Shown: positions 28,192 through 38,605 of the stretch, piece after piece
How positions within the stretch are numbered: position 1 is the first letter of the stretch
Layout: the number at the start of each line of letters is the position of its first letter
Assembly (NCBI GenBank): GCA_009914555.1
Contig: WNDY01000012.1
Span: 1 to 64,000 of the forward strand
Length of the DNA: 64,000 bases
Source of the DNA: Xylophilus sp.
GTDB lineage: Bacteria; Pseudomonadota; Gammaproteobacteria; Burkholderiales; Burkholderiaceae_C
Direction of reading: 5' to 3'
Notes under the pieces: generated by a model
Told to the model about the DNA's origin: nothing
Seen by the model: the letters and a program-made list of their open reading frames with translations, nothing else
The model's database searches: none
Made by a program: the position numbers and the translations under genes

Positions 28192-28932
28192 TCAGGCGTT
28201 GATGCCGCCGTCCACGTCGATCACCGCGCCGGTGATGTTGCGCCCGCCGTCGCCTGCCAGGTGCACCACGGTCGCGGCGATGTCCTCGGGCCGGCCGTAG
28301 TCCGGCAGGGCCAGCGCGGCACGCAGGCCGGCCGCGCGCGGGCCGTCGGCCGGGTTCATGTCGGTATCGGTCGGCCCCGGCTGCACGAGGTTGACGGTAA
28401 TGCGCCGCGGCCCGAGGTCGCGTGCCACGCCCTTGGTCAGCCCCGCGAGCGCGGCCTTGCTCGCCGTGTAGAGGCTGATGCCGGGACGGCTGGCCCGCGT
28501 CGCGAGGCAGCTGCCGATCGAGACGATGCGTCCGCCGTCGGGCAGGTGCTTGAGCGCCTGCACGATCGCCGCGAACACCGCGCGCAGGTTGACCGACAGC
28601 GTGCGGTCGTAGTCGTCGCGCGTGAGCTGGTCGATGGTGCCGGCTTCGAGGATGCCGGCGTTGTTCACGAGGATGTCGAGCCGGCCGAACTCCGCCGCCG
28701 CGCGGTCCACCGCCGCGGCCACCTGCGCGGCATCGGCCGCGTCGGCGGCGATCGCGATCGCGCGCCGGCCCTGCGCGCGGATGCCGGCGGCCACGGCCTC
28801 GGCCCGGTCCTTCGAATGCGCATAGGTCAGCGCGACGTCCGCGCCCTGCGCGGCCAGTGCGCGCGCGATGGCCGCGCCGATGCCGCGGCTGCCGCCGGTG
28901 ACGAAGGCGGCCTGGCCTGCCAGTGAACTCAT
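28192..28932 (-). CDS. Short-chain dehydrogenase/reductase
   Basis: A 246-residue NAD(P)-dependent oxidoreductase. It shows cofactor motif TGGSRGIG (14-21), NNAG near residue 92, the catalytic Ser in IVSIGS, and Tyr-x-x-x-Lys in YTASKAAL. It ends with the usual IDVDGGINA. The substrate is unknown. The gene diverges from a TetR-type regulator across a 139-base gap with two copies of TGTACCGAT, so it is probably repressed by that protein. The ATG at 28932 directly precedes the first beta strand. Confidence 0.9.
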   Translation of the reverse strand: MSSLAGQAAFVTGGSRGIGAAIARALAAQGADVALTYAHSKDRAEAVAAGIRAQGRRAIAIAADAADAAQVAAAVDRAAAEFGRLDILVNNAGILEAGTIDQLTRDDYDRTLSVNLRAVFAAIVQALKHLPDGGRIVSIGSCLATRASRPGISLYTASKAALAGLTKGVARDLGPRRITVNLVQPGPTDTDMNPADGPRAAGLRAALALPDYGRPEDIAATVVHLAGDGGRNITGAVIDVDGGINA

Positions 28933-28975
28933 GTCGGGACTCCTCGGAAGTGGTTGGGAATGGGAAGGCGATATC

Positions 28976-28990
28976 TGTACCGATCGATAT
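28976..28990 (+). promoter_or_regulatory. Probable TetR operator, copy 1
   Basis: TGTACCGATCGATAT lies 43 bases upstream of the SDR start. It shares TGTACCGAT and TAT with the copy at 29029-29043 and contains the palindrome ATCGAT. Sites with TACCGAT/ATCGGTA arms are common for TetR-family repressors. Confidence 0.55.
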
Positions 28991-29028
28991 GAATGTAGAC
29001 GGCCCGCCCTGGAGCTGTCAACGACTTG

Positions 29029-29043
29029 TGTACCGATTAGTAT
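29029..29043 (+). promoter_or_regulatory. Probable TetR operator, copy 2
   Basis: TGTACCGATTAGTAT lies 28 bases before the tetR start and 53 bases after copy 1 (start to start). Together the two copies could control both divergent genes. Confidence 0.55.
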
Positions 29044-29071
29044 TGATCCTTTGCAACGCAAGGAGACCCGC

Positions 29072-29695
29072 ATGGCGCAGATGGGCCGTCCCCGCAGCTT
29101 CGACCGCGACGCGGCGGTGCAGCAGGCGATGCACCTGTTCTGGGAGCATGGCTACGCATCCACCTCGCTCGCGATGCTCAAGGAGCGCATCGGCATCGGC
29201 GCGCCGAGCTTCTATGCCGCCTTCGGCTCCAAGGAGGCGCTGTTCGGGGAGGTGGTGGAGCGCTACGCCGCCACCCACGGGCAGGTCCATGACTGCCTCT
29301 GGGACGACGCGCTCGCGCCGCGCGCGGCCGTCGAGCAGGCGCTGCGCGCGTCAGCCCGCATGCAGACCGGCCGCGGCCATCCGCGGGGCTGCCTGCTCGT
29401 GCTGTCGGCCGGTGCCTGCGCGCCCGAGCATGCGCCGGTGCAGGCGTTGCTGGCGCACCGGCGGGCGCGTACGCGCGAGGGATTCGAGCGCTGCGTGCGG
29501 CGCGCGGTGGCGGCCGGCGGGCTACCGGACGGCACCGACGCGCCGGCCTTCGCCGCGCTGTTCCACAGCTTCCTGTTCGGCCTGTCGGTGCAGGCCCGCG
29601 ACGGCGTGCCCGGCCGCGTGCTCGACGCGGCCGTCACCGAGGTCATGCGCCACTGGGATGCGCATGCCGCGGCCGTGCAGCCGGGCGCGTCATGA
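29072..29695 (+). CDS. TetR-family transcriptional regulator
   Basis: A 207-residue regulator that begins [20 protein letters not shown]. The DNA-binding domain has [20 protein letters not shown] and [13 protein letters not shown]. The C-terminal part has the [13 protein letters not shown] segment of the AcrR/NemR-like group. The ribosome site AAGGAG stands 7 bases before ATG. The longer frame upstream overlaps the divergent SDR gene and is rejected. It probably represses itself and the SDR gene. Its last 6 bases overlap the end of yacG on the other strand. Confidence 0.9.
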   Translation: MAQMGRPRSFDRDAAVQQAMHLFWEHGYASTSLAMLKERIGIGAPSFYAAFGSKEALFGEVVERYAATHGQVHDCLWDDALAPRAAVEQALRASARMQTGRGHPRGCLLVLSAGACAPEHAPVQALLAHRRARTREGFERCVRRAVAAGGLPDGTDAPAFAALFHSFLFGLSVQARDGVPGRVLDAAVTEVMRHWDAHAAAVQPGAS

Positions 29696-29899
29696 CTCCT
29701 GCGTGCGCGGGTCGCCGTAGGGCGCGTCGTCGGGCGGTGCCTCGGTCGGCATCCTGAACTCCTCGCTGGCCCAGGCGCCGAGGTCGATCTGCCTGCAGCG
29801 CTCGCTGCAGAACGGGCGCCAGCGGTTCTCGGGCGCATAGAGGCTCGGGCCGCCGCAGGTGGGGCAGACGACGGTGCGGACCGGGGTAGCGGTTGTCAT
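29690..29899 (-). CDS. yacG: DNA gyrase inhibitor YacG
   Basis: A 69-residue zinc-ribbon protein. It carries the [10 protein letters not shown] and [18 protein letters not shown] motifs of the YacG family, with four zinc-binding cysteines. YacG of E. coli binds GyrB and inhibits gyrase. Its start overlaps the zapD stop by ATGA, and the order coaE-zapD-yacG is conserved. The acidic C-terminal tail is normal. Confidence 0.93.
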   Translation of the reverse strand: MTTATPVRTVVCPTCGGPSLYAPENRWRPFCSERCRQIDLGAWASEEFRMPTEAPPDDAPYGDPRTQES

Positions 29900-30654
29900 G
29901 CGCAGAGCGTCAGTTCGAACGCGGCGTCGCGGTCGGCGGCGAGGTGCAGCCGGCCGTCCTCGTCCTGCTGCATCAGCCGCACCGAGACGATCAGGCGGTT
30001 GCCGCTGATCTCCGGCACCAGGTTCAGGCGCGGATCGATGCGCAGGCGCAGCAGCTGGAAGGTGCGGCCCGCCGGCAGGCTCTGCTGGAACTGGCCGCGC
30101 TCGGCCATCACCTTTTGCGCCAGGCCCGAGTCGCGCAGCATCTTGAGCAGCTGGTAGATCGACTCGGCCAGCGGCGCGAGCGTGGAGGCCCAGTCCTCCA
30201 GCGCGCGCTGGCGCACCTTGGGCGGGCGGTGCTGCCAGGCCGCGTAGGCCGGCAGGTCGAAGCCGCAGGTGCCGCCGGGGATGCTCGCGCGGCTGCGGAT
30301 GCTCATGAGCCATTCGTTCTCGGCCAGCGCCTGGCCGGCCTTGCCGGGCAGCGCGTTGAGCGCGGCGAAGCAGTGGTCGAGCTGGGCAATCACGCTGTCG
30401 AGCACGCCCTCGGCGATCGACGGGTTGCCGCGGTAGCTGTCGAGCAGGTGCTTCTGCTTCTCCAGGTCCTTCATCACGTCGGACTTGAGGTCGGCGCGCG
30501 CGGCCACGTCCATCACCTCGAAGATGGTGGTCAGCGCGAAATGGTGGTCGAGCGGATGCTCGCGCGAGATCAGCTCGCCGAGCCGGCGGAACAGATGCTC
30601 CAGCCGCAGGTAGGTACGGATGCGCTCGTTGAAGGGGTATTCGTACAGGAGCAC
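29896..30654 (-). CDS. zapD: Cell division protein ZapD
   Basis: A 252-residue FtsZ-binding protein that bundles FtsZ filaments at the division ring. It begins [20 protein letters not shown] and contains NIHD-like helical segments and the C-terminal beta domain ([20 protein letters not shown]). GTG at 30654 is taken as start because no ATG, GTG or TTG lies further upstream in frame, and the conserved segment begins immediately. It overlaps yacG by 4 bases and follows coaE by 79 bases. Confidence 0.93.
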   Translation of the reverse strand: MLLYEYPFNERIRTYLRLEHLFRRLGELISREHPLDHHFALTTIFEVMDVAARADLKSDVMKDLEKQKHLLDSYRGNPSIAEGVLDSVIAQLDHCFAALNALPGKAGQALAENEWLMSIRSRASIPGGTCGFDLPAYAAWQHRPPKVRQRALEDWASTLAPLAESIYQLLKMLRDSGLAQKVMAERGQFQQSLPAGRTFQLLRLRIDPRLNLVPEISGNRLIVSVRLMQQDEDGRLHLAADRDAAFELTLCA

Positions 30655-30733
30655 GCGGCGGGTTTCCTCGTCGGCCGAATCGGTGTGAAGGTGGTGGCTT
30701 CCATGGACGCAGGGCCTGCAACGGAAAAACGCA

Positions 30734-31387
30734 TCATAGTGGCTCGGCAGGCCCTGTCACCCCTGCGTCACCGCTTGAAACCGCCGGGAGGCCGAGCCAG
30801 CCTGCCAGCGCATGCACCTGGGCACGCAGCGCCTCGGGCGGTATGCCGTCGTTGAACAGCACCGCATCGGCCGCCGCGAGCCGCTGGGCGCGGCTGGCCT
30901 GCGAGGCGATGATTCCTTCGACCGTTCCGCGCGCCAGGCCGTTGCGCGCCATCACGCGGGCGATCTGGGTCTCGATGCTGCAATCGACCACGAGGAGGCG
31001 GTCGAACTGCGCGATGCGGCGGCCGCTCTCGACCAGCAGCGGGATGTCGAACACCAGCAGCGGCGCGCCGGCGGCCTCGGCCGCGCGGGCCTGGGCTTCG
31101 GACGCCTGCTGCACCAGCGGGTGAATGATCGCCTCCAGCCGGCCGCGCGCCGTCGGGTCGGAGAAGGCCAGGGTGCGCATGCGGGCCCGGTGCATCGCAC
31201 CGGCCGCGTCGATGAAGTCAGGTCCGAAGGTATCGCGGATCGGACCGATCGCTGCGCCGCCCGCCGCGGTCACGCTGCGCGACACGGCATCGGAATCAAT
31301 CAAAACCCCCCTCAGTTCCATCAGGAAGCGACCAACCAACGATTTGCCGCTGCCGATACCCCCCGTCAGCCCCAGATGCAGTGCCAC
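30734..31387 (-). CDS. coaE: Dephospho-CoA kinase
   Basis: A 217-residue kinase for the last step of coenzyme A synthesis. The P-loop is GLTGGIGSGKS, DSDAVSR binds substrate, and the lid region contains RNGLARGTVEGIIASQASRA. The start is GTG at 31387, just before LHLGLTGG. A GGTGAG sequence lies upstream. It follows pilD after 7 bases, in the common order pilB-pilC-pilD-coaE. Confidence 0.94.
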   Translation of the reverse strand: MALHLGLTGGIGSGKSLVGRFLMELRGVLIDSDAVSRSVTAAGGAAIGPIRDTFGPDFIDAAGAMHRARMRTLAFSDPTARGRLEAIIHPLVQQASEAQARAAEAAGAPLLVFDIPLLVESGRRIAQFDRLLVVDCSIETQIARVMARNGLARGTVEGIIASQASRAQRLAAADAVLFNDGIPPEALRAQVHALAGWLGLPAVSSGDAGVTGPAEPL

Positions 31388-31394
31388 GGCCGGC

Positions 31395-32336
31395 TCACCC
31401 TGCGAAGAACGGGAAGGCGAACGGCGCCAGCGCGCGCACCTCGGCCGGTCCCACCGCGAGGCAGACCAGCCCGGCGCCGGCCAGGAAGGGGCCGAACGCG
31501 ATCGGGATGTCCTTGTGCGCCAGCCGCCCGGCCAGCAGCAGCCCGCCGCCGAGCACCGCGCCCACGAGCGAGGACACCAGCACGATGGCCAGCAGGTACT
31601 CCGCGCCGAACCACGCGCCGAGCGCGGCCAGCAGCTTGAAGTCGCCGTAGCCCATGCCTTCCTTGCCGGTCGCGAGCCGGTAGAGGTGGTAGACCGACCA
31701 CAGCGCCAGGTAGCCCAGCGCCGCACCCCAGACGGCCGAGGCCAGCGGCACGCCGCTCCAGCCGATGGCCGCAGCCAGCAGGCCAAGCCAGAGCAGCGGG
31801 TAGTTGAGGTCGTCGGGCAGCAGCTGGGTGTCAAGGTCGATTGCGAACTGCACGACCAGTATGCTCGCGAAACCCGCCCAGGCTACGCCCTGCAGGCTGA
31901 TACCCCACCTCCAGGCGCACAGCGCGAACAGCGCGCCGGTGGCCAGCTCGACCAGCGGATAGCGCAGGCCGATCGGTGCGCGGCAGGCGCTGCAGCGCCC
32001 GCGCAGGAAGACATAGCTCAGCACCGGCAGGTTCTCGTACCATCGGATGCCGTGGCCGCAACGGCCGCAGCGCGAGCGCGGGCGAGCCAGCGAATAGGGC
32101 CCCAGCGTCTGCGCGTCGCTGGCGAGCTGGACGTGGGCCGCTTCCAGCAGCGCCGGCGCCGGGCGGCCGAACACGCGCTGGTAGGACGCGGCGTCGCCCA
32201 GCGTCTCGCCGGCCGACAGCCACCAGCTGCGCTCCAGCATGCGCGGAAGGCGGTGGATCACCACGTTGAGGAAGCTGCCGACCAGCAGGCCGAAGAGGCC
32301 GGCGATCACGGCATCGGCCGTCGGGGAAAGAATCAT
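31395..32336 (-). CDS. pilD: Type IV prepilin peptidase/N-methylase
   Basis: A 313-residue aspartic protease of the inner membrane that cuts and N-methylates type IV prepilins. A first helix is followed by a cytoplasmic loop with the four-cysteine zinc site (CGRCGH and CSAC), then several helices with catalytic Asp in IDLDTQLLPD and GYGDFKLLAA. The N-terminal A24-type segment SFLNVVIHRLPRMLE is intact. It is the third gene of pilB-pilC-pilD. Confidence 0.95.
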   Translation of the reverse strand: MILSPTADAVIAGLFGLLVGSFLNVVIHRLPRMLERSWWLSAGETLGDAASYQRVFGRPAPALLEAAHVQLASDAQTLGPYSLARPRSRCGRCGHGIRWYENLPVLSYVFLRGRCSACRAPIGLRYPLVELATGALFALCAWRWGISLQGVAWAGFASILVVQFAIDLDTQLLPDDLNYPLLWLGLLAAAIGWSGVPLASAVWGAALGYLALWSVYHLYRLATGKEGMGYGDFKLLAALGAWFGAEYLLAIVLVSSLVGAVLGGGLLLAGRLAHKDIPIAFGPFLAGAGLVCLAVGPAEVRALAPFAFPFFAG

Positions 32337-32381
32337 GCGAAAAAAAGTGCGTGCATGGAGGCGCCCGGGGCACCGTGGGAC

Positions 32382-33605
32382 TCAGACGACCTGCCCGAGC
32401 TTGAAGATGGGCAGGTACATCGAGACGACGATGCCGCCGATCAGCACGCCGAGCACGACGATGATGATTGGCTCCATGAGGCTGGAGAGGCCGGCCACCA
32501 TGTCGTCGACCTCGGACTCGTAGAACTCGGCAGCCTTGCCGAGCATGTGGTCGATGGACCCGGACTCCTCGCCGATCGCGCACATCTGCAGCACCATCGA
32601 CGGGAACACGTTGGCATTGGTCATCGCGGCCGTGAGGCTCACGCCGGTGGAGACCTCCTGCTGGATCTTCCCGGTCGCGTTGGCGAAGACCGAGTTGCCC
32701 GAGGCGCCGCCGACCGAGTCGAGCGCCTCCACCAGCGGCACGCCGGCGGCGAACATGGTGGACAGGGTGCGGGTCCAGCGGGCGATGCAGGACTGCTCGA
32801 CCAGCGTGCCGAAGATCGGCATCTTCAGCAGCGCACGGTCCATGAAGGCCTGCATGCGCTCGTTGCGCTTCCAGGCCTGGAAGAAGAAGTACAGGCCGCC
32901 GCCGATGGCGCCGAAGATCAGCCACCACCACTGCACGAACACCTCGCTGATGGCGATCACGACCAGCGTGGGCGCCGGCAGGTCGGCGCCGAAGGACGAG
33001 AACACCTCCTTGAACGCCGGGATCACGAAGATCATGATCACCGCGACCACGACGAAGGCGACGACGACCACCGAGATCGGGTACATCAGCGCCGACTTGA
33101 TCTTCGATTTGATCGCCTCGGTCTTCTCCATGTAGAGCGCCAGGCGGTCGAGCAGCGCGTCAAGGATACCGGCGGCCTCGCCGGCCTCGACCAGGTTGCA
33201 GTACAGCGCATCGAAGTACAGCGGATGCTTGCGGAAGGCCGCGTTGAGCGAGGTGCCGGTCTCCACGTCGGTGCGGATGTCGTTGAGCAGCCGGGTCACG
33301 CTCGGATTCGAATTGCCGCGGCCCACGATGTCGAAGGCCTGCAGCAGCGGCACGCCGGCCTTCATCATCGTCGCGAGCTGGCGGGTGAAGAGTGCGATGT
33401 CCTTGGGCGTGATCCTCTTGCCGCCCGAGGTCTTGCGCTTCCTGATCCTGGTCGGGAACACGCCCTGGCGGCGCAGCGTGGCCTGGACCTGGTTCTCGCC
33501 GCCGGCGCGGATCTCGCCGCGCACCGGTTTGCCGTTGCGGTCGCGGCCCTCCCATTCGAAGACGAACTCCTTGACGCCCTTCGATGCTGCTGCGGCAGTG
33601 GCCAT
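32382..33605 (-). CDS. pilC: Type IV pilus inner-membrane platform protein PilC
   Basis: A 407-residue GspF-type protein that couples the cytoplasmic ATPase to pilus assembly. It has two similar cytoplasmic four-helix domains (beginning FTRQLATMMKAGVPLLQAFD and RWTRTLSTMFAAGVPLVEAL) and three membrane segments. The Met start matches the family. It lies between pilB (63 bases upstream) and pilD (45 bases downstream). Confidence 0.96.
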   Translation of the reverse strand: MATAAAASKGVKEFVFEWEGRDRNGKPVRGEIRAGGENQVQATLRRQGVFPTRIRKRKTSGGKRITPKDIALFTRQLATMMKAGVPLLQAFDIVGRGNSNPSVTRLLNDIRTDVETGTSLNAAFRKHPLYFDALYCNLVEAGEAAGILDALLDRLALYMEKTEAIKSKIKSALMYPISVVVVAFVVVAVIMIFVIPAFKEVFSSFGADLPAPTLVVIAISEVFVQWWWLIFGAIGGGLYFFFQAWKRNERMQAFMDRALLKMPIFGTLVEQSCIARWTRTLSTMFAAGVPLVEALDSVGGASGNSVFANATGKIQQEVSTGVSLTAAMTNANVFPSMVLQMCAIGEESGSIDHMLGKAAEFYESEVDDMVAGLSSLMEPIIIVVLGVLIGGIVVSMYLPIFKLGQVV

Positions 33606-33668
33606 GCTGGTTGTCCCTCGGGTGTTGGTGCGTGATGCGTGCCGGGCGATTCTGGCAGGCCCGGGCGG

Positions 33669-35402
33669 CTATTCGTTGGTCACCGCCAGCACTTCCTCGA
33701 GCGAGGTCACGCCGATCGCCACCTTGTGCAGGCCGGACTGCCGCAGGCTGCGCACACCCTCCTCGCGGGCCTGCTTGGCGATCTCCAGCGCGCTGCCGTC
33801 GCGCAGGATGATCTTCTGGATCTCCTCGGAAATGGGCATCACCTCGTAGATGCCGACCCGGCCCTTGTAGCCATTGTTGCAGACCGGGCAGCCCACCGGC
33901 CGGTAGGGCGTCCAGCTGCCGTCGAGCTCGTCCTCGCGGAAGCCGGACTGGAGCAGCGTCTTGCGCGGAATGTCGGCCGGCGCCTTGCAGCTGGGGCAGA
34001 GCCTGCGCGCCAGCCGCTGCGCCGTGATCAGGATCACGCTCGATGCGATGTTGAACGGCGCGATGCCCATGTTGCGCATCCGCGTGAGCGTGGTCGGCGC
34101 GTCGTTCGTGTGCAGCGTGGACAGCACCAGGTGCCCGGTCTGCGCGGCCTTGATGGCGATGTCGGCGGTTTCCAGGTCGCGGATTTCGCCGACCATGATG
34201 ATGTCCGGATCCTGCCGCAGGAAGGACTTGAGCGCGGTCGCGAAGGTCAGGCCGGCCTTCTCGTTGACGTTGACCTGGTTGACGCCCGGCAGGTTGATTT
34301 CGGACGGGTCCTCGGCCGTGGCGATGTTGACGCCGGGCTTGTTGAGCAGGTTCAGGCAGGTGTAGAGCGACACCGTCTTGCCCGAGCCGGTCGGCCCGGT
34401 CACGAGGATCATGCCGTAGGGGCGGCCGATGGCCTGGAGCAGACGCTGCTTCTCGACTTCCTCGTAGCCCAGGGCGTCGATGCCGACCTTTGCGCTGCTC
34501 GGGTCCAGGATGCGAATCACGATCTTCTCGCCGAACAGCGTGGGCAGCGTGCTGACCCGGAAGTCGATCACCCGGTCCGCGCCGACTTTGAGCTTCATGC
34601 GGCCGTCCTGCGGCACGCGCTTCTCGGAGATGTCCATCCGCGAGATCACCTTGATGCGCGAGGCGAGCTTCTCCTTGATTGCCGTCGGCGGCGATGCGAT
34701 CTCGCGCAGTTCGCCGTCGATGCGAAAGCGCACCCGGTACGAGTGCTCGTAGGGCTCGAAGTGCAGGTCGGACGCGCGCATGTTGTAGGCGTCCAGCAGC
34801 ATCTTGTGGAGGAACTTGACGATCGGCGCGTCCTCGACCTCCGAAGCCAGGGCCTCGGCCTGGCTGTCGGCCGGGTCGGCGTCGTCGAGGTCGAAATCGA
34901 AGTCCGCGGCGACAATCTCGTTGACCGCATCACCGGCCGAGGCGCTGCTCGCCTCGACCAAGCGCAGGAGCTTGTCGTACTCCGCGATCACCCAGTCCAC
35001 GCCCATCTGGGTCGAGAACTTGATTTGCTCGGCCGCGGCCTGGTCGGTCGGGTCGGCGGTGGCGACGATCAGCCGGTTGTTGCGCTTGCTGAGGACCACC
35101 ACGCGGTGGGCCTGGCAGAGCTTGGCGTCGAGCAGGTCCTTGGGCAGCCGGTCGTTGTCGATCGCGTCCAGATCCAGCAGCGGGGCGGCGAACGCCATGG
35201 CCATCGTATGGGCCAGCTCGCTGGCGGACACCAGGCCGGATCCGATGAGTTCGCTCAGGAAGCCGGTACGGTTGGCCTGCGCCTTGCGGAGGAGATCGTC
35301 GGCCGCCTGCTGCTGCAGCTTGCCCGCGGAAATCAGGACCCGGCCGACACCTGGCAGGGCGAGCGCGGGAGTTTCTCGGGAAACGCTATCGACAGCAGCC
35401 AT
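33669..35402 (-). CDS. pilB: Type IV pilus assembly ATPase PilB
   Basis: A 577-residue hexameric ATPase that powers pilus extension. The N-terminal MshEN-like domain, Walker A GPTGSGKTVSLYT, the Asp box, Walker B DIIMVGEIRDLETADIAIKA, and a tetracysteine zinc site (CPSC and CPVC) are all present. The start at 35402 gives MAAVDSVSRETPA. The upstream 145 bases to the tRNA hold its promoter; no clear -35/-10 pair was picked out. Confidence 0.96.
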   Translation of the reverse strand: MAAVDSVSRETPALALPGVGRVLISAGKLQQQAADDLLRKAQANRTGFLSELIGSGLVSASELAHTMAMAFAAPLLDLDAIDNDRLPKDLLDAKLCQAHRVVVLSKRNNRLIVATADPTDQAAAEQIKFSTQMGVDWVIAEYDKLLRLVEASSASAGDAVNEIVAADFDFDLDDADPADSQAEALASEVEDAPIVKFLHKMLLDAYNMRASDLHFEPYEHSYRVRFRIDGELREIASPPTAIKEKLASRIKVISRMDISEKRVPQDGRMKLKVGADRVIDFRVSTLPTLFGEKIVIRILDPSSAKVGIDALGYEEVEKQRLLQAIGRPYGMILVTGPTGSGKTVSLYTCLNLLNKPGVNIATAEDPSEINLPGVNQVNVNEKAGLTFATALKSFLRQDPDIIMVGEIRDLETADIAIKAAQTGHLVLSTLHTNDAPTTLTRMRNMGIAPFNIASSVILITAQRLARRLCPSCKAPADIPRKTLLQSGFREDELDGSWTPYRPVGCPVCNNGYKGRVGIYEVMPISEEIQKIILRDGSALEIAKQAREEGVRSLRQSGLHKVAIGVTSLEEVLAVTNE

Positions 35403-35527
35403 TGAGTCCGGTGACGCGAAGGAAACGAGCGAGCACCCACATGGTCATCGCCGATTCGCTGGGGAGTGTAATTGCAAATGGTGAAACGATAGCGCGTTGC
35501 ACGCTGGCCATTTGACAAGCTCTGCTG

Positions 35528-35550
35528 CCAGACCGTAAACAATGGTCTGG
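35528..35550. terminator. Hairpin abutting the tRNA-Pro 3' end
   Basis: CCAGACC (35528-35534) and GGTCTGG (35544-35550) form a perfect 7-bp stem with a 9-base loop. It directly follows the encoded CCA of the tRNA on the minus strand and shares those bases. No T-run follows, so it may be a processing or weak termination structure. Confidence 0.4.
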
Positions 35551-35624
35551 TCGGGGTGAGAGGATTCGAACCTCCGGCCTCTACGTCCCGAACGTAGCGC
35601 TCTACCAGGCTAAGCTACACCCCG
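35548..35624 (-). tRNA. tRNA-Pro (anticodon CGG)
   Basis: A 77-base cloverleaf on the minus strand. The acceptor arm is CGGGGTG paired with CACCCCG, the discriminator is A, and CCA is encoded. The anticodon arm is CTACG-TTCGGGA-CGTAG, giving anticodon CGG (reads CCG proline codons). The T-loop GTTCGAATC is canonical. It lies between ispB and pilB, the usual place in Comamonadaceae. Confidence 0.97.
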
Positions 35625-35641
35625 ATGTGCCGCAGCGCTGG

Positions 35642-36637
35642 TCAATTCCTGCGCTGGAGCAGCTGAGCCGCTAATTGTAGCAGGCCTTCAGCATAAGAAT
35701 TGGCTGGAAGCGCACGAATTGCATCGATCGCACGCTGCGCCTCTGCCGCGGCGGCCGCGCGCGTCACTTCCAGGGCGCCGGTTTCGCGCACGATCCGAAG
35801 AATCAGCGGCAGTTCGTCGGTCGCGCCTTCCTCGATGGCGCGGCGCACCGTGGCGCTCTGTTCGGTCGTGCCGCGCTGCATGGCCGCGATGAGCGGCAGC
35901 GTGTTCTTGCCCTCGCGCAGGTCGTCGCCGAGGTTCTTGCCCATCTCGGCCGTGTCGCCGTCGTAGTCCAGCACGTCGTCGATGACCTGAAAGGCCGTGC
36001 CGAGGGCTTGGCCGTATTCGGCGCAGGCGCCTTCGACCTCGGACGTGCTCCTGGCCAGTACGGCGCCCAGGCGGGCGCTGGCCTCGAACAGCTTGGCCGT
36101 CTTGGAGCGGATCACGCGCAGATAGCCGGCTTCGTCGAGCGAGGCATCGTGCGTGTTCATGAGCTGCAGCACCTCGCCTTCGGCGATCACGTTGGTCGCT
36201 TCCGACAGGATCTCCATGACGCGCATGTCGCCCGCGTCCACCATCATCTGGAAAGCGCGCGAATGCAGGAAGTCGCCGACCAGCACGCTGGCCGGATTGC
36301 CGAAGGTCTCGTTGGCCGTGGGGCGTCCGCGGCGCAGCGTGGACTCGTCCACCACGTCGTCGTGCAGCAGCGTCGCGGTGTGGATGAACTCGACGACGGC
36401 CGCCAGGTTCAGCCGCTGGTCGCCGCGGTAGCCGAGTGCGCCGCAGACCATCAGCAGCAGCGCGGGCCGCAGGCGCTTGCCGCCGGCCGAGATGATGTGC
36501 CGCGCGACCTGTCCGACGAGGGGGACGCTGGAATCCAGCCGCCGGGCGATCACCGCGTCCATGGCGCGCATGTCCTCGGCGACGAGGGAAAGCGGCGAGG
36601 CGGCGGCCGCGGAGGAGGGTAGCGTCGTGGTGGTCAA
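35642..36637 (-). CDS. ispB: Polyprenyl (octaprenyl) diphosphate synthase
   Basis: A 331-residue trans-prenyltransferase that makes the ubiquinone side chain. The first Asp-rich motif is [15 protein letters not shown], the second is [12 protein letters not shown], and GGKRLRPAL precedes them. Chain length (C40) is inferred from the family and from its place next to rplU-rpmA. It is transcribed away from rplU, with a TATAAT -10 box at 36677-36682 on its strand. Confidence 0.94.
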   Translation of the reverse strand: MTTTTLPSSAAAASPLSLVAEDMRAMDAVIARRLDSSVPLVGQVARHIISAGGKRLRPALLLMVCGALGYRGDQRLNLAAVVEFIHTATLLHDDVVDESTLRRGRPTANETFGNPASVLVGDFLHSRAFQMMVDAGDMRVMEILSEATNVIAEGEVLQLMNTHDASLDEAGYLRVIRSKTAKLFEASARLGAVLARSTSEVEGACAEYGQALGTAFQVIDDVLDYDGDTAEMGKNLGDDLREGKNTLPLIAAMQRGTTEQSATVRRAIEEGATDELPLILRIVRETGALEVTRAAAAAEAQRAIDAIRALPANSYAEGLLQLAAQLLQRRN

Positions 36638-36676
36638 GGCTGTCGGCGGCGTTGCGCTCGCTGGGATGTGGCGGGC

Positions 36677-36682
36677 ATTATA
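36677..36682 (-). promoter_or_regulatory. Probable -10 box of the ispB promoter
   Basis: On the minus strand this is a perfect TATAAT, 40 bases upstream of the ispB start. No good -35 hexamer was seen at 17 bases. The divergent rplU side has TACAAT at 36735-36740, about 50 bases before its start codon. Confidence 0.45.
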
Positions 36683-36790
36683 GGAATGCGGCTGGCCACT
36701 TCCTGCCGCACAAGGCCTGCCATGGGCTGCATGCTACAATCGCGGGTTCTGTGGAAATCCGTCTGCAGAACTCATTGGTTAGAGGCTTAC

Positions 36791-37105
36791 ATGACATACG
36801 CAGTCATAAAAACCGGCGGCAAGCAGTATCGCGTAGCTTCCGGCGAAAAAATCAAGGTAGAACAGATCGCTGCGGACGTGGGCCAGGAAATCGTGATCGA
36901 CCAGGTTCTGGCTGTCGGCAACGGCGGCGAACTCAAGGTGGGCACGCCCCTGGTGTCCGGTGCAACCGTCACGGCGACCGTCGTGGCGCACGGCAAGCAC
37001 GACAAGGTGCGCATCTTCAAGCTGCGCCGCCGCAAGCACTATCAGAAGCGCCAGGGCCATCGCCAGCAGTTCACCGAACTGCAGATCGGCGCCATCGCTG
37101 GTTAA
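36791..37105 (+). CDS. rplU: 50S ribosomal protein L21
   Basis: A 104-residue ribosomal protein beginning [15 protein letters not shown], with the conserved C-terminal [19 protein letters not shown] segment that binds 23S rRNA. It forms an operon with rpmA (13 bases between them). A TACAAT -10-like box lies at 36735-36740. Confidence 0.98.
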   Translation: MTYAVIKTGGKQYRVASGEKIKVEQIAADVGQEIVIDQVLAVGNGGELKVGTPLVSGATVTATVVAHGKHDKVRIFKLRRRKHYQKRQGHRQQFTELQIGAIAG

Positions 37106-37118
37106 GGAGTAGCTCACC

Positions 37119-37376
37119 ATGGCACAGAAAAAAGGCGGCGGCTCTACGCGAAACGGGCGCGATTCCAAGCCCAAGATGCTTGGCGTGAAGGCCTTCGGCG
37201 GTGAAGCCATCACCGCCGGCTCGATCATCGTGCGCCAGCGTGGCACGCGCTTCCACCCCGGCGACAACGTCGGCGTGGGCAAGGACCACACGCTGTACGC
37301 GCTGGTCGACGGCAAGGTATCGTTCAGCGTCAAGGGCGCACTGTCCAAGCACACGGTCAACGTGACGCCGCTGTAA
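37119..37376 (+). CDS. rpmA: 50S ribosomal protein L27
   Basis: An 85-residue ribosomal protein, [20 protein letters not shown] at the N-terminus with the family motif [20 protein letters not shown]. Its N-terminal tail reaches the peptidyl-transferase centre. A GGAG-type ribosome site precedes the ATG. A stem-loop terminator follows 22 bases after the stop. Confidence 0.98.
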   Translation: MAQKKGGGSTRNGRDSKPKMLGVKAFGGEAITAGSIIVRQRGTRFHPGDNVGVGKDHTLYALVDGKVSFSVKGALSKHTVNVTPL

Positions 37377-37397
37377 GGCTGTCACTTCGACCCGCCT

Positions 37398-37423
37398 CGA
37401 AGCCCCGCATCGTCGGGGCTTCG
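37398..37423 (+). terminator. Stem-loop terminator between rpmA and obgE
   Basis: CGAAGCCCCG (37398-37407) and CGGGGCTTCG (37414-37423) form a perfect 10-bp stem with a 6-base loop, followed by CTCTTTCC. It probably attenuates transcription from the abundant ribosomal genes into obgE. Confidence 0.75.
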
Positions 37424-37455
37424 CTCTTTCCGGGCTCCGATTCCGCATTTTGTAA

Positions 37456-38538
<1,083 letters not shown>

Positions 38539-38605
38539 AGACACTTTCGCATGCCCATCTGCGTGCGGCAGATGGCCTCTCCCGTTCGTTTGCCATCTCC
38601 GAGAC

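Noticed and set aside
30633..30640. AGGGGTAT inside zapD
   Set aside because: No partner site at 53 bp on either side; the bases encode the conserved EYPFNE segment.
31125..33635. Open frame of 836 codons on the plus strand across pilD and pilC
   Set aside because: It lies antisense to two clear pilus genes and reads as low-complexity Arg, His, Asp and Gln.
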